A DNA stretch of 64,000 nucleotides from Phaeodactylibacter sp. (GCA_024102975.1 JAGFJD010000080.1:20473-84472), one strand, 5' to 3'; counted from the stretch's first letter, positions 10,212-19,060 are shown. Notes: a model not told the origin generated them from the letters alone. Numbers and translations: made by a program.

Positions 10212-11021
10212 TTACTGCCAGGCGCTCAGGCGGCCGTTGCGTTCGAACGATTTCAGTTCGTCAACGAGCTGGCCGTTGGCGTCGGGAGTAAAGAGGGAAG
10301 CCTGCTGGCGGTCGTCGAAGATTTCAACCCGGAGTTCTTTGGCGAACGTTTTGGCCAGGTCGCCCAGGTTGCGGGCATAGCGTTCGCTTTTGCCCATAGC
10401 CATGAAGAGGTCGATCACGCCGGTGCGGATCATTTCGTATTTATCCACCTGCATGAGCATCTGGCGCTGAGTCTTGCCGCGCACGTTTTTGCCCATCTGC
10501 TGTAGTTTGCGGCGCAGTTTTTCGACCGAATAGCCCAGCACTTCCGCCCGGTGTTTCCACCAGTTGTTCCCGCTGCCGCCATTGCGGGCCTCGTATACCT
10601 TCAGGTGGCTCTTTTCGGCAGATTCCTGGCAGGATACCATGCCCATGGCCTTGGCCAGCTCCAATACATTGAGCACCTGCTCTTTGGTCAGCAATTCGCC
10701 GTTGTCGACCTGTTCTTCCAGAGAGAACAAATACTTGGCGTACTTCTGTTTCACCTTGCTTTTGGAGTTGAGCGTGATCAGCTTGGCCAGCTCCACCGAG
10801 AGATAATAATCCTTTACGATGGAATTGCCCTTCGCTTTCCGGTTGGCGAAGTCCTGCATTTTAACCGGCTTGCGGATGCCATCCTTGAATTCGTACACAT
10901 CTGTCAGCCAGCGCTTTATGTTCGTGGGGTAGTGATGGTCCGCAAGTTGCAGAACCTGGTGCAGTTGGGTCGCCGCGACCACCTTTGTCCCTTTTTTGCT
11001 GATATAAACCTGAAGTACCAT
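10212..11021 (-). CDS. AntA/AntB antirepressor-like protein
   Basis: In this 269-residue protein the first 110 residues resemble the AntA/AntB antirepressor domain (PF08346): VVAATQLHQVLQLADHHY, NIKRWLTDVYEF near residue 30-45, a basic segment, then KDYYLSVELAKLITLNSKS and KYAKYLFSLEEQ. The rest is charged and helical (EKLRRKLQQMGKNVRGKTQ, RYARNLGDLAKTFAKEL) with no domain I recognise. AntA/AntB domains occur in phage antirepressors and in chromosomal orphans. No prophage genes lie nearby, so it is probably a domesticated regulator or DNA-binding protein. ATG at 11019-11021 follows an AT-rich upstream region. It is single, with no operon partner. Confidence 0.5.
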   Translation of the reverse strand: MVLQVYISKKGTKVVAATQLHQVLQLADHHYPTNIKRWLTDVYEFKDGIRKPVKMQDFANRKAKGNSIVKDYYLSVELAKLITLNSKSKVKQKYAKYLFSLEEQVDNGELLTKEQVLNVLELAKAMGMVSCQESAEKSHLKVYEARNGGSGNNWWKHRAEVLGYSVEKLRRKLQQMGKNVRGKTQRQMLMQVDKYEMIRTGVIDLFMAMGKSERYARNLGDLAKTFAKELRVEIFDDRQQASLFTPDANGQLVDELKSFERNGRLSAWQ

Positions 11022-11318
11022 AAGGCAATGGTTAATGGTTACGCTTACAAATTTGCACTTTTTGTTTTAAATAAACAAATAATAAAACAAAAATTTTTGA
11101 ATAAATTCTTCAGCACTTCAACCTTGAATGCCTTGAGCTCAGAGGTGGGCGGTAATCAGGGAGGGATCTTGGCCGACTGAAATTAGAACAAAAACAAGGC
11201 CCGGGCAGTTCCAACAGCCTGTTGGTTTTTATCCGCAGGCAGGGGAAGCCAAAACATTTTTATTTAATCAAAATAATGATGAAGATGGGTTTTAATATCA
11301 TCCGCGTTGCAGGTGAGC

Positions 11319-11456
11319 ATTTCTGCCCCATTTCCCCATTTCCGTGCATTTCCGTGCATTTCCGTGCATTTCCGTGCATTTCTATGTATTTCCACATGTT
11401 TCCCTACATTTCTACCCATTTCTATCCATTTCTACCCATTTCTACCCATTTCTATC
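11319..11456. repeat. Decamer tandem array abutting the 3' end of the AlkD-like gene
   Basis: About 14 units of exactly 10 bases run from 11319 to 11456. Four identical TCCGTGCATT units (11341-11380) are followed by variants (TCTATGTATT, TCCACATGTT, TCCCTACATT) and a block dominated by TCTACCCATT (11411-11450). The array runs to the stop codon of the gene at 11455-12141. Three units of the same type recur upstream of that gene at 12235-12265. All three forward frames are open through the array, which creates spurious ORFs. The rest of the 11022-11318 gap holds nothing I recognise. Confidence 0.9.
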
Positions 11457-12141
11457 AGCCGTTCTTCTTCAACCACTTCAACCCTTCCCGTTTCGTCAGT
11501 GGCGCCAGGTCGGGGTGGTTTTCGATGAAATTCGTCACCGCTTCTGCATTGGTTTTGGAGTACTGTCGCAGGGCCCAGCCGGCGGCTTTTTGAATAAAGA
11601 ACTCACTGGAGTCCTGAAGTTCCAGGATGTAGCGGAACATTAGGCCGGCGTCCGTTTTCTCTTTATACGGCAACTGAAAGATGAGGCATACCCTCTGCAG
11701 CCACATATTGCCGGAGGCCATCCAGCGTTCAGTCACAGGCAGTATAAGGTGAGGATATTTTTTAAAGTGGATGCCCACCAGTTTGGCCAGCCAGTCGACG
11801 GTGTCCCACCAGGAACGGGTGGTGATCAGTTCTTCGAAGAGGCTGATGAACGCTTCCGGCTGCTTTTTCTGCACCTTTTGCACCATCTCCAGGGCGAAGT
11901 AGTTGACCTCCCGGTATTCGTCGTCCATGCAGAGGCGCGCCAGGGTTTTGAGTTCATCTCCCTCCGGAATGCCTTTGCCGGCAAAGATCTTTTTGGAGAG
12001 GGCGGCCACCTCCGGTGATCTCAGCCCGTAGTATTCAAACTGGTGGCGCATATAGGCCATCTGGCCCCGGGCCCGTTTCGGGTTGCCGGCCGACTGGAAC
12101 AGTTGTTTGACGTGATGGAGGTATTCTTCAGGAGTGAGCAT
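11455..12141 (-). CDS. AlkD-like DNA alkylation repair protein (HEAT-like repeats)
   Basis: This protein of about 228 residues is all-helical, with the AlkD-family features RSWWDTVDWLA (the Trp and catalytic-type Asp of the DNA glycosylase cleft) and KAAGWALRQYSKT near the C-terminus. AlkD enzymes excise N3- and N7-alkylated purines without flipping the base. I chose ATG at 12141 (MLTPEEYLHHVKQLF), where homologs begin; GTG at 12162 would add 7 residues. The stop codon abuts a decamer repeat array and a shorter array lies upstream of the start, so the gene is bracketed by the same repeat family. It is monocistronic as far as can be seen. Confidence 0.88.
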   Translation of the reverse strand: MLTPEEYLHHVKQLFQSAGNPKRARGQMAYMRHQFEYYGLRSPEVAALSKKIFAGKGIPEGDELKTLARLCMDDEYREVNYFALEMVQKVQKKQPEAFISLFEELITTRSWWDTVDWLAKLVGIHFKKYPHLILPVTERWMASGNMWLQRVCLIFQLPYKEKTDAGLMFRYILELQDSSEFFIQKAAGWALRQYSKTNAEAVTNFIENHPDLAPLTKREGLKWLKKNG

Positions 12142-12157
12142 GGTTTTTGAGTTTTTT

Positions 12158-12199
12158 GCCACATAGAGCGTATAGGGTTTTCACATAGGGCACATAGCT
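12158..12199. repeat. Short CACATAG-type palindromic repeat
   Basis: CCACATAGAGCG...TTTTCACATAGGGCACATAG repeats the word ACATAG three times. It belongs to the same loose family as the elements at 38351-38426 and 53964-54007. It lies in the leader of the AlkD-like gene. Confidence 0.5.
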
Positions 12200-12234
12200 T
12201 ATCGGTGTGTTTTGGGGCAGTAGATATTTCAACG

Positions 12235-12265
12235 GCATTTCTGTGTATTTCCACACATTTCTCCA
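12235..12265. repeat. Second, short decamer array upstream of the AlkD-like gene
   Basis: Three 10-base units (CATTTCTGTG, TATTTCCACA, CATTTCTCCA) match the units of the array at 11319-11456. They lie about 95 bases upstream of the AlkD-like start and 23 bases past the 3' end of the GhrA-like gene. Confidence 0.7.
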
Positions 12266-12287
12266 CTTCAACCCAGATAAAATAATA

Positions 12288-13220
12288 TCAATACCCCTTC
12301 TTTTCATCCACCTCAAAAAGCAATTCCTGCCCTTCCTTCCACCGCCGGTAATTTTCTGCAATGATCTTTGCCGCGTTCTCCTGGTTGGTGATGCTTGCGA
12401 TGTGGGGGGTAATGACGATACCCGGATGCCGCCAGAAGGGGTGTTTTTCCGGCAGCGGTTCTTCGCTGAAAACATCCAGCCAGGCCTCCCGGATATAACC
12501 ATCCTCCATAGCATCCAGAAGTCCCTTTTCGTATAAGTGGGCGCCGCGGGCTACGTTGATGAGGTAAGAACCTTTCGGCATGTGCCGGAAAACTTTGTAG
12601 TTGAGGATGCTTTCGGTATCGGCAGTACGGGGCAGCAGGCAGACGAGCAGGTTAATTTGGCGAACGAAACCGGCTATCGTCGTGTCTCCCGCATGCAGGC
12701 AACGGACGCCCGGGATGTCCTTTGGGCTTCGGCTGTATCCCAGCACCTCAAAGCCCAGGCCGGCCAGCGAGGCCGCAATGCTGCCACCCAGCGCGCCCAT
12801 CCCCAGCATGCCGATCCGCAGAGGGATCTCGATCTGAATTGGTTTTTCCCAGCGGGCTTCCTGCTGGTTGCTCAGGTAGAACCGCAACTGCTTGTGAATG
12901 CTTAGAACGGCCATCAGCACGTAGTTGCGCATGGAGGTGGTGAGGCTCTCGTCGACGATGCGGGTGATGCGCAGGCCGGGCGGCAGAGTGGCGTCATTGA
13001 GGATGTGCTCCACCCCGGCGCCCAGGGAGCTTACCAGCCCGAGGTTGGGGAATGCCCGCAGCACTTCGGGCGGGTGTTTCCAGACGACAGCCATCTCCAC
13101 CCACTCCGGCTTCGGGATGTCGGGGTAAATCCACACGGGGGTGACGCCCTGGATTTCAGCTTCGATGGCGCGCCGCAGGGGCTGCACGTCGCGGTCGGTG
13201 ATGAGGAGGGCTATACTCAT
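12288..13220 (-). CDS. ghrA: Glyoxylate/hydroxypyruvate reductase A-like D-2-hydroxyacid dehydrogenase
   Basis: The 310-residue protein has the GhrA layout. A short N-terminal substrate domain with SSLGAGVEHIL and MRNYVLMAVL is followed by a Rossmann domain with GMLGMGALGGSIAASLAGLG at about residue 137-156 and YSRSPK after strand 2. Catalytic Arg is expected in NVARGAHL, Glu in VFSEEPLPEKHPFW and His in ITPHIASIT. It should reduce glyoxylate or hydroxypyruvate with NADPH in the cytosol. The physiological substrate in this organism is not certain. ATG at 13218-13220. It lies upstream of the AlkD-like gene on the same strand with a 146-base gap that contains repeats, so a separate transcript is likely. 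Confidence 0.9.
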   Translation of the reverse strand: MSIALLITDRDVQPLRRAIEAEIQGVTPVWIYPDIPKPEWVEMAVVWKHPPEVLRAFPNLGLVSSLGAGVEHILNDATLPPGLRITRIVDESLTTSMRNYVLMAVLSIHKQLRFYLSNQQEARWEKPIQIEIPLRIGMLGMGALGGSIAASLAGLGFEVLGYSRSPKDIPGVRCLHAGDTTIAGFVRQINLLVCLLPRTADTESILNYKVFRHMPKGSYLINVARGAHLYEKGLLDAMEDGYIREAWLDVFSEEPLPEKHPFWRHPGIVITPHIASITNQENAAKIIAENYRRWKEGQELLFEVDEKKGY

Positions 13221-13287
13221 GTCTGGTAAATAGGGTTTTTCACTCTTCTGAAGTTAACAAAGTAGTATTAATGTGTCCCGTCATAAT

Positions 13288-13422
13288 ACTGGACATTTTT
13301 TTGGACACAGAGTACGCCGAGAATACACAGAGCCGCACAGAGGCCTGATTATCAATGGGAAAAACTCCGTGTGCTCTGTGTTGCCCTCGGTGTTCTTTGT
13401 GTCCAAAACCATTTTGTCCAGT
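13288..13422. repeat. Long imperfect palindrome of the CACAGAG family
   Basis: The left arm at 13299-13343 (TTTTGGACACAGAG...CACAGAGCCGCACAGAGG) faces the right arm at 13365-13408 (CTCCGTGTGCTCTGTG...TTTGTGTCCAAAA) with roughly 75-80% complementarity. Outer arms ACTGGACA (13288-13295) and TGTCCAGT (13415-13422) are perfect. Such CACAGAG-rich foldbacks recur in many environmental genomes. This one fills the 13221-13519 gap between two minus-strand genes. No coding content. Confidence 0.8.
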
Positions 13423-13519
13423 GGTGTGGTGTCCCGTCCTGCAAAAAAACTCCCGTATTTTGAGCCTAACTGCCGGGCAACCCAATCAACTCCATAAACT
13501 AATCAACCCCATAAACTAA

Positions 13520-14179
13520 TCAACCAATCAACCCCTCAGCCCACTCCGGCAGCGGGACCTCCACTTCCAGCCGTTCTTCCCTTTCCGGGTCAAAAAACTC
13601 CAGCTTCCAGGCGTGCAGCATGATGTGGTTCGGGTGATATTCCTTGAGTGCGCCGTAGTGCGTATCCCCAGTTACCGGACAGCCCACAGCCGCCAGCTGC
13701 GCCCGGATTTGATGATACTTGCCGGTGACGGGGCGGATTTCCAGCAGCGCCCGGCCGTCTTCGCCTTTCCGCAATTGCCGGTAGGAGAGGATGCATTCAA
13801 AGGCCTTGCCGGATTTTTTTGAGGAAACCCTGGCGCGTTTTTCATTCAGGTCCTTTTCCAGCCAGTGGGTCAGCGTAGCTTCTTCCTCCTGCGGCGCCTT
13901 ATCCACCATTGCCAGGTAGGTTTTTTGGACTTCTTTGAGGCGGAACTGCTCGTTGAGTTGCCGAAGGATGCCCTTTTTCTTGGCGACCAGCACCACCCCC
14001 GTCGTCACCCGGTCGAGGCGGTGCACGATACCGACGTAAGGGTTGCGCTTTTTCATTTCCAGGTGGGCATAGGCCAGAGACTCTACGGAAGGGCCGAAGG
14101 GGTTGCGCTCTACCTGGATGCCGGCGGGCTTGTTGATGGCGAGCCAGCCGGGGGTTTCCCGGATAATGGAGATAGTCAT
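13520..14179 (-). CDS. RluA-family pseudouridine synthase
   Basis: The 219-residue protein is one catalytic domain. It has WLAINKPAGIQVE, the active-site motif HRLDRVTTGVVLVAKK at about residue 52-67 (Asp is the nucleophile), LNEQFR...V-x-K-x-YLA, and TGKYHQIRAQLAAVGCPVTGD then HAWKLEFFDP near the C-terminus. It isomerises uridine to pseudouridine in rRNA or tRNA. It lacks the N-terminal S4 domain, and the target site cannot be told from sequence. A second, differently located RluA member is at 59734-60432. The start lies 6 bases after the stop of the upstream radical SAM gene at 14186, so the two genes are almost certainly co-transcribed. Confidence 0.93.
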   Translation of the reverse strand: MTISIIRETPGWLAINKPAGIQVERNPFGPSVESLAYAHLEMKKRNPYVGIVHRLDRVTTGVVLVAKKKGILRQLNEQFRLKEVQKTYLAMVDKAPQEEEATLTHWLEKDLNEKRARVSSKKSGKAFECILSYRQLRKGEDGRALLEIRPVTGKYHQIRAQLAAVGCPVTGDTHYGALKEYHPNHIMLHAWKLEFFDPEREERLEVEVPLPEWAEGLIG

Positions 14180-14185
14180 TTTATT

Positions 14186-15484
14186 TTAATGCGCAAAATC
14201 CACCTCATAATTCCCCCTGATCCGCTCCATCGGCGGATTAAAATACCCGAACTTCAGCTCAGGAAACTCCTCCCGCAGCCGCCGCATCAGCTCCTTCACG
14301 CCCATGGTCTCCTCCGTATCGTTGATGCCCACCCGCTCCATGTACCAGTCGGGGTCGATGTTGAAGTTGCGCCACTGGATCATCTTCAGGCCGGTGCTGC
14401 GGATCAGTTCGCGCAGGGCCTGGTATTCGGCCTCGCTGTCGGTCACGCCCGGGAAGACGAAGTAGTTGATGCTCGTCCAGCCGCCGTGACGGTTCACCAC
14501 GCGGATGCTCTCCAGGATGTCTTCGAATTCGTAGTTGTTGGGCAGGTAGTACATTTCGTAGAGGCCTTTCTGGGCCGAGTTGGTGCTCACGCGGATGCTG
14601 GTCAGGCCGGCCTGGCAGAGAGCTTCCACAGCGTCGGGCTTGCTGCCGTTGGTATTGATGTTGATGCTGCCCTTGTCGGTGAATTTGCGGATCTGGTGGA
14701 TGGCGTCCTTCAGCGTCTCCCACATCAGCAAGGGCTCGCCCTCGCAGCCCTGCCCGAAGCTGATGATGGGGAAGGGCGCCGATTGCAGGTGGGGTACGGT
14801 ATACTCCACGATCTCCCCGGCGGTGGGCCTGAAGCTGAGGCGGTCGTGGCTGGAGACCACGGTTTCCTCGTCCGGCTGCAGGGAGATGCAGCCCACGCAG
14901 TTGGAGTTGCAGGCCGGGGAGGTCGGCACCGGGCACTCCCAGCGGCCCATGAAGTAGTTGCGGGCGGCGGGGCAGTTGTAGGTCAGGGCGCAGTTGTTGG
15001 CCAGGTGCTCCACGATGCGGTTGTTGGGGTAGAACTCCTGCAGGGCCTGCACGCCCCGTTCCACGGCATCCTGGTCGAAGCCGTCGCACTCCTGACGGAT
15101 GTCCTGCTCGATGCGTACGGCGGGCACGTAGAACTTATCGTCGTGCCAGCCCACGGCCGTATAGCAAAACAGCGGCAGCGTCGGCGCGTCCGGCTCGTTG
15201 ACGTAGGAAGCCAGGTACAGGCCGGTATAGGCGGGAGGGATGAAGGCCGCAGTGGCCCAGCCCTCCTCGCAGAGGCGCATCTCGCCCGTTTCCACGTCGA
15301 TGCCTACGGCGCGCCGGCCGGGCAGCTCGTAGAGGTTGCCGCCTTCGGGCAGCTCGATCCAGTCCTCCTCCGGGATGGGCGTGGCATAGTGGCCGGAACG
15401 GCCGACGGCGTAGAGGGTGGTGTCTTCGAAGACGTTGCCTTCGCCGTCGGAGTAGAGTACGTATGGGGAGTGGTTTAAAGCCAT
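14186..15484 (-). CDS. Radical SAM protein with an unusual N-terminal domain
   Basis: In this 432-residue protein the radical SAM cluster motif is C-x3-C-x2-C in ACNSNCVGC at about residue 190-198. It is followed by GQGCEGEPLL (the GGE-like SAM contact), NINTNGSKP and SIRVSTNSAQ, typical of the partial TIM barrel. The first 180 residues form a separate domain (YVLYSDGEGNVFED, YELPGRRAVGIDVETG) that I do not recognise. A third Cys-bearing stretch (NNCALTYNCPAARNY) precedes the cluster motif. It reductively cleaves SAM on an unknown substrate. It lies 6 bases upstream of the RluA-type gene, which suggests RNA modification but does not prove it. Confidence 0.85.
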   Translation of the reverse strand: MALNHSPYVLYSDGEGNVFEDTTLYAVGRSGHYATPIPEEDWIELPEGGNLYELPGRRAVGIDVETGEMRLCEEGWATAAFIPPAYTGLYLASYVNEPDAPTLPLFCYTAVGWHDDKFYVPAVRIEQDIRQECDGFDQDAVERGVQALQEFYPNNRIVEHLANNCALTYNCPAARNYFMGRWECPVPTSPACNSNCVGCISLQPDEETVVSSHDRLSFRPTAGEIVEYTVPHLQSAPFPIISFGQGCEGEPLLMWETLKDAIHQIRKFTDKGSININTNGSKPDAVEALCQAGLTSIRVSTNSAQKGLYEMYYLPNNYEFEDILESIRVVNRHGGWTSINYFVFPGVTDSEAEYQALRELIRSTGLKMIQWRNFNIDPDWYMERVGINDTEETMGVKELMRRLREEFPELKFGYFNPPMERIRGNYEVDFAH

Positions 15485-15555
15485 AAATGTATTTGCAATT
15501 AAAAAGTGGGCGAGGGATGTTATTACTCCGTGAGCAAGGCCCGGCAGGCTGCAAC

Positions 15556-15578
15556 AGCGAACCGCGAAAAGCGAACGG
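15556..15578. repeat. GCGAAC-type short dispersed repeat in the 15485-15827 gap
   Basis: AGCGAACCGCGAAAAGCGAA (15556-15575) resembles segments at 28161-28181 and, inverted, 45777-45804. The gap between the divergent radical SAM and Asp-box genes otherwise shows only an AT-rich tract with TATATTTA at 15785-15792, a possible -7-like element for the gene at 15828. No gene is seen. Confidence 0.45.
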
Positions 15579-15827
15579 CCAACTACCCTCGATCAGCCCG
15601 CAAAGATACGGTCTTTACAACACTTTAGCTAAGGGAAAGGATGTATTATCTCTTCATTATCAGGGAGGTTTTTTCTTTTTCTTTAATCCCTTCCCCCCTG
15701 GCACTCCTTCTCCCTCCGCACAACCGTATGGGCCCGGCCACGAAAATTCCATTAATTACCGGACATATCAAACTGAAAAAATTGTATATTTAAAACCTGA
15801 ATAAACTTACCCAAAAACTCTTTTCCC

Positions 15828-18800
15828 ATGAAGAATACAGCGCTGCTCTCCTGCTTTATGGTTTTTTCCTTCTTTACTGCTTCCGGCCAGTGGCAATCTT
15901 TAGAGGGTCCCTATGGAGGATTCGGTTTTTATATCAAGTACAATGAGGATTACGCCTTTGTAGAAGGACGGGACGCCCTGTACCGCACCGGCGACGGCGG
16001 AGATTCCTGGCAGAAGCTGTCAAACGGCCTCCCACTGCGGTATAGCCCCGCACGCTTTTCCCTCGACGGCAACGCCCTGATATTTCAGGTGGCGATTAAT
16101 GGTGACGACAACAATTACGCGCTCTACCGGAGTGACGACAATGGCGATAGCTGGTACCGCATCCCCCAACCCGATAGCCTGAACTTCGTGCCCGCGCTTG
16201 CGATCAATGACGGGAACCTCGCTATCCGGACGCCCTCCCGAACCGTTTTGCAGTCTGCCGATAATGGCCAGACGTGGGCTGTGCCGCCTTCGGTTGGCGC
16301 GCCCACTCCATCGGGCCGGGCGCTGGAAGTGTATGGAGGAGACATTTACCTGGGCGGGACCGGAAAAATATATGTTCTCCGCGCCAATACGGCGGTTTGG
16401 GACAGCATTGCAGTCCCCGCTCTGCCGAATTCCATAGGCGAGATCTTCGTCTACGAGGAGCTGCTGATCCTGGCCAGCGGGCCGTCCGCCGTCCGTTCGG
16501 AGGATAACGGGCAAACCTGGGCTTCTGCCCCCAACCCCTGGGAACTGGGGCAGGATATTCGCGAATTGGTATACTATGAAGGAGCGCTTTACTTCGGCAA
16601 CATACCGCTATACCGCTCGGATGACCTGGGGGCAAGCTGGCAGCTGCAAGCCAGCAATTACCCCGATAATTATCTACAGCCCTTTTCCATCGGCCAAAAC
16701 CAGGGCCGCCTGCTGGCAAGCACTTATGCCAAGGGGGTGTTTGCTTCCGCCGATGGCGGGCAGCACTGGCAACGGACCTGCGTTGGCATATCGGAAAGCT
16801 GGGTTCATAAATTATACGCAACCGGGGATGCCCTGTACGCTGCCAGCTACGGCAGCCTCGACCGCTATGACTACAATACCGGCGCCTGGAATGTCCGGCC
16901 TGTTATGGAAGCGGAACACACGGTGCTGGAATTGGCAGAGGCTGAGGGTATCCTCTTAAGCTATGCTCATTTCCTGCCTTTTCTTTTAAGATCTGAAGAC
17001 AACGGCCAGAGCTGGGACAGCATCGAACTTTCCTTTAACTTTCTTCAATTGTTTGATGCCCTATTGGTAGTTGACGATGTAGTCTATTCCTGGACCAGCC
17101 GTGATGACCTCCCGTTTGGGATTTCCGTTATCAGGTCGGAAGATGCCGGCGCCACCTGGTCCGATTATTCGGACGAGCTGTTAAGCGTACTTGGCTTCCG
17201 TCCCCATGCCATGGCCAGAGGAGATAGCGTACTTTATATTTACAGCCGGGAGGCTATCGCCCGTTCCTTCGATGAAGGCCAGAGCTGGGAGGTAGTCGTT
17301 CCGCAGGGCGGCCTCTTCCGGCGGCCGATACTGGCAGCCGGGGATATTCTGATGAATTTCGTTTCCGGCCTGCCTGCTCCCGAAGTATCTGCGGACGGCG
17401 GCGCTACTTTCTATCTCGCCAACGGCCTCCCAACTGATATTTCCCCTTCTCCTGATGACTACAGAAGCCTTGTTTTCGTGGAAGGGAAATACATTCTGGC
17501 CAGCAGCCGGGGCTTGTTCCTATCCTTTGACCATGGTGCCAACTGGACGCCTTTCGATGCCCGTGAATTACCCAGAGACCTCACTGCTCTGGCATTCCAT
17601 CAGGATACCCTCTACGTGGGGTCCATGTACAACGGCGTATGGAAGATCGAATCATCCGGACTTGAGATCGAAGTGGAAAAGCTGTGTGGCCTCGTTTTTG
17701 AAGACGAAAACTCGAATGGCGTGCAGGATGCCGGCGAGGAAGGCATCGCCAATATCATTATCTCCTTCGATGAAAGCCGGCAATACACCCTTACCGACAG
17801 TGCAGGCACCTATGCCATGTATATACCGGCGGACAGTACCGGGGGGCTCAGCGCTGTTGCCCCCGGCCTATACAGCAACATAGCGCCGGATGTGTATGCC
17901 ATTTCTGGCCCGGCGGACACCCTGGATTTCCGCGTGCATTTCACACCGGGCGTCAAAGACCTCCGGGCAAACCTAACGGGAGGTATATTTCGGCCGGGTT
18001 TTGAAAGTTTCTACACCCTGTCCTACAAAAATGTCGGTACTGAAACCCAGGATGCGAATATTGAACTGAGCCTGGACAGCCAATTGGATTATCTGGAAGC
18101 CAATCCGCCGCCGGCAGGGATAAACGGCAATGTCCTGTCCTGGAGTTACCCGCAACTGGACAGGAACGAAATGGGGCAAATCAGAATAAAGGTGCAGCTT
18201 CCCTCTACCGCCGCTCTGGGAGATATCCTCAGTTCGCAGGGTGCCATCACGCCGCTGTCGGAAGACCAGGTGCCCGGTGACAACACCTTTGCCGGCCGGG
18301 ATGAAATTGTGGGTTCCTATGACCCCAATGACAAGCAGGTAGCACAAGGCGAACAATATACCACGCAGCAGCTCGAAAACCGTGAGTTCCTCGACTATAC
18401 CATCCGTTTTCAGAATACCGGCACTTTCCCGGCGGAAACCGTCCGGATAACCGATCAACTGGATGAAAGGCTGGATGTCGCCACCTTCGAGGTTATCGGC
18501 AACAGCCACCCCTTTTGCTACACCATCCAGGATAAGGGGCTGGTGGAATTTGTATTCCGGGAAATAAATTTGCCGGACAGCACCGGCAATGAACCGGAGA
18601 GCCACGGCTTCATCCGCTACCGCATCCTCCCAAAAGAAAATACCGGGGTGGGACAAGTGATCCGGAATACTGCCGACATCTATTTTGATTTCAACGCTCC
18701 TATCACTACGAATACTACAAGTACAACGCTTACCCTTCCTGTTGACAGCAAAGGCTCCCCCCCCGTCAGCACCAGCCTGAACCTGTTTCCCAACCCGGCG

Positions 18801-19013
18801 AGTTCCTGGTTCACCCTGGAAACTCCGGATGGTGTGGCCGGTAAAAGCCGGCTGATGATCTTTGACGCGGGAGGGAAGCTGAAAAGGGAAGGGGTTTTAG
18901 CGCCCTCAAAAAACCACCAAGTACCGGCCGGCGGCCTGGCGCCGGGGGCTTATTGGATAGTCCTGGAAACGGCAAAGCGGGTATATGCTGAAAGGATGAT
19001 CATTCAGCGTTAA
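15828..19013 (+). CDS. Large secreted Asp-box (BNR) protein with SdrD_B-like and DUF7619-like domains and a T9SS sorting domain
   Basis: The 1061-residue protein starts with a signal peptide (about 1-20, ending FTASGQW). Residues about 40-590 hold roughly eleven S-x-D-x-G-x-x-W Asp-box motifs (RTGDGGDSW, RSDDNGDSW, QSADNGQTW, RSEDNGQTW, RSFDEGQSW, and so on), as in sialidase/Vps10-type beta propellers. Residues about 620-690 form an SdrD_B-like domain (VFEDENSNGVQDAGEEGI). Then follow DUF11/DUF7619-like beta domains containing GSYDPNDKQV and YRILP...N-x-ADIYFDFN. A T9SS type A sorting domain closes it (LFPNPASSWFTL...GAYWIVL). It is exported to the surface or medium. Catalytic residues of a sialidase are not evident, so an adhesive or structural role is more likely. 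Confidence 0.9.
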   Translation: MKNTALLSCFMVFSFFTASGQWQSLEGPYGGFGFYIKYNEDYAFVEGRDALYRTGDGGDSWQKLSNGLPLRYSPARFSLDGNALIFQVAINGDDNNYALYRSDDNGDSWYRIPQPDSLNFVPALAINDGNLAIRTPSRTVLQSADNGQTWAVPPSVGAPTPSGRALEVYGGDIYLGGTGKIYVLRANTAVWDSIAVPALPNSIGEIFVYEELLILASGPSAVRSEDNGQTWASAPNPWELGQDIRELVYYEGALYFGNIPLYRSDDLGASWQLQASNYPDNYLQPFSIGQNQGRLLASTYAKGVFASADGGQHWQRTCVGISESWVHKLYATGDALYAASYGSLDRYDYNTGAWNVRPVMEAEHTVLELAEAEGILLSYAHFLPFLLRSEDNGQSWDSIELSFNFLQLFDALLVVDDVVYSWTSRDDLPFGISVIRSEDAGATWSDYSDELLSVLGFRPHAMARGDSVLYIYSREAIARSFDEGQSWEVVVPQGGLFRRPILAAGDILMNFVSGLPAPEVSADGGATFYLANGLPTDISPSPDDYRSLVFVEGKYILASSRGLFLSFDHGANWTPFDARELPRDLTALAFHQDTLYVGSMYNGVWKIESSGLEIEVEKLCGLVFEDENSNGVQDAGEEGIANIIISFDESRQYTLTDSAGTYAMYIPADSTGGLSAVAPGLYSNIAPDVYAISGPADTLDFRVHFTPGVKDLRANLTGGIFRPGFESFYTLSYKNVGTETQDANIELSLDSQLDYLEANPPPAGINGNVLSWSYPQLDRNEMGQIRIKVQLPSTAALGDILSSQGAITPLSEDQVPGDNTFAGRDEIVGSYDPNDKQVAQGEQYTTQQLENREFLDYTIRFQNTGTFPAETVRITDQLDERLDVATFEVIGNSHPFCYTIQDKGLVEFVFREINLPDSTGNEPESHGFIRYRILPKENTGVGQVIRNTADIYFDFNAPITTNTTSTTLTLPVDSKGSPPVSTSLNLFPNPASSWFTLETPDGVAGKSRLMIFDAGGKLKREGVLAPSKNHQVPAGGLAPGAYWIVLETAKRVYAERMIIQR

Positions 19014-19060
19014 TTTGCGAAACTATCTGCAGCCCCGTCGACCGAACACGAGAACGGTAA

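Noticed and set aside
11319..11456. CRISPR or VNTR-coded protein
   Set aside because: The period is 10 bases with no spacers, and no start or ribosome site supports translation.
11222..11643. Long + strand ORFs rich in His/Phe/Ile (HFRAFPCISVHF repeats)
   Set aside because: They are translations of the 10-base tandem array, open in all three frames, with no coding-like composition outside it.
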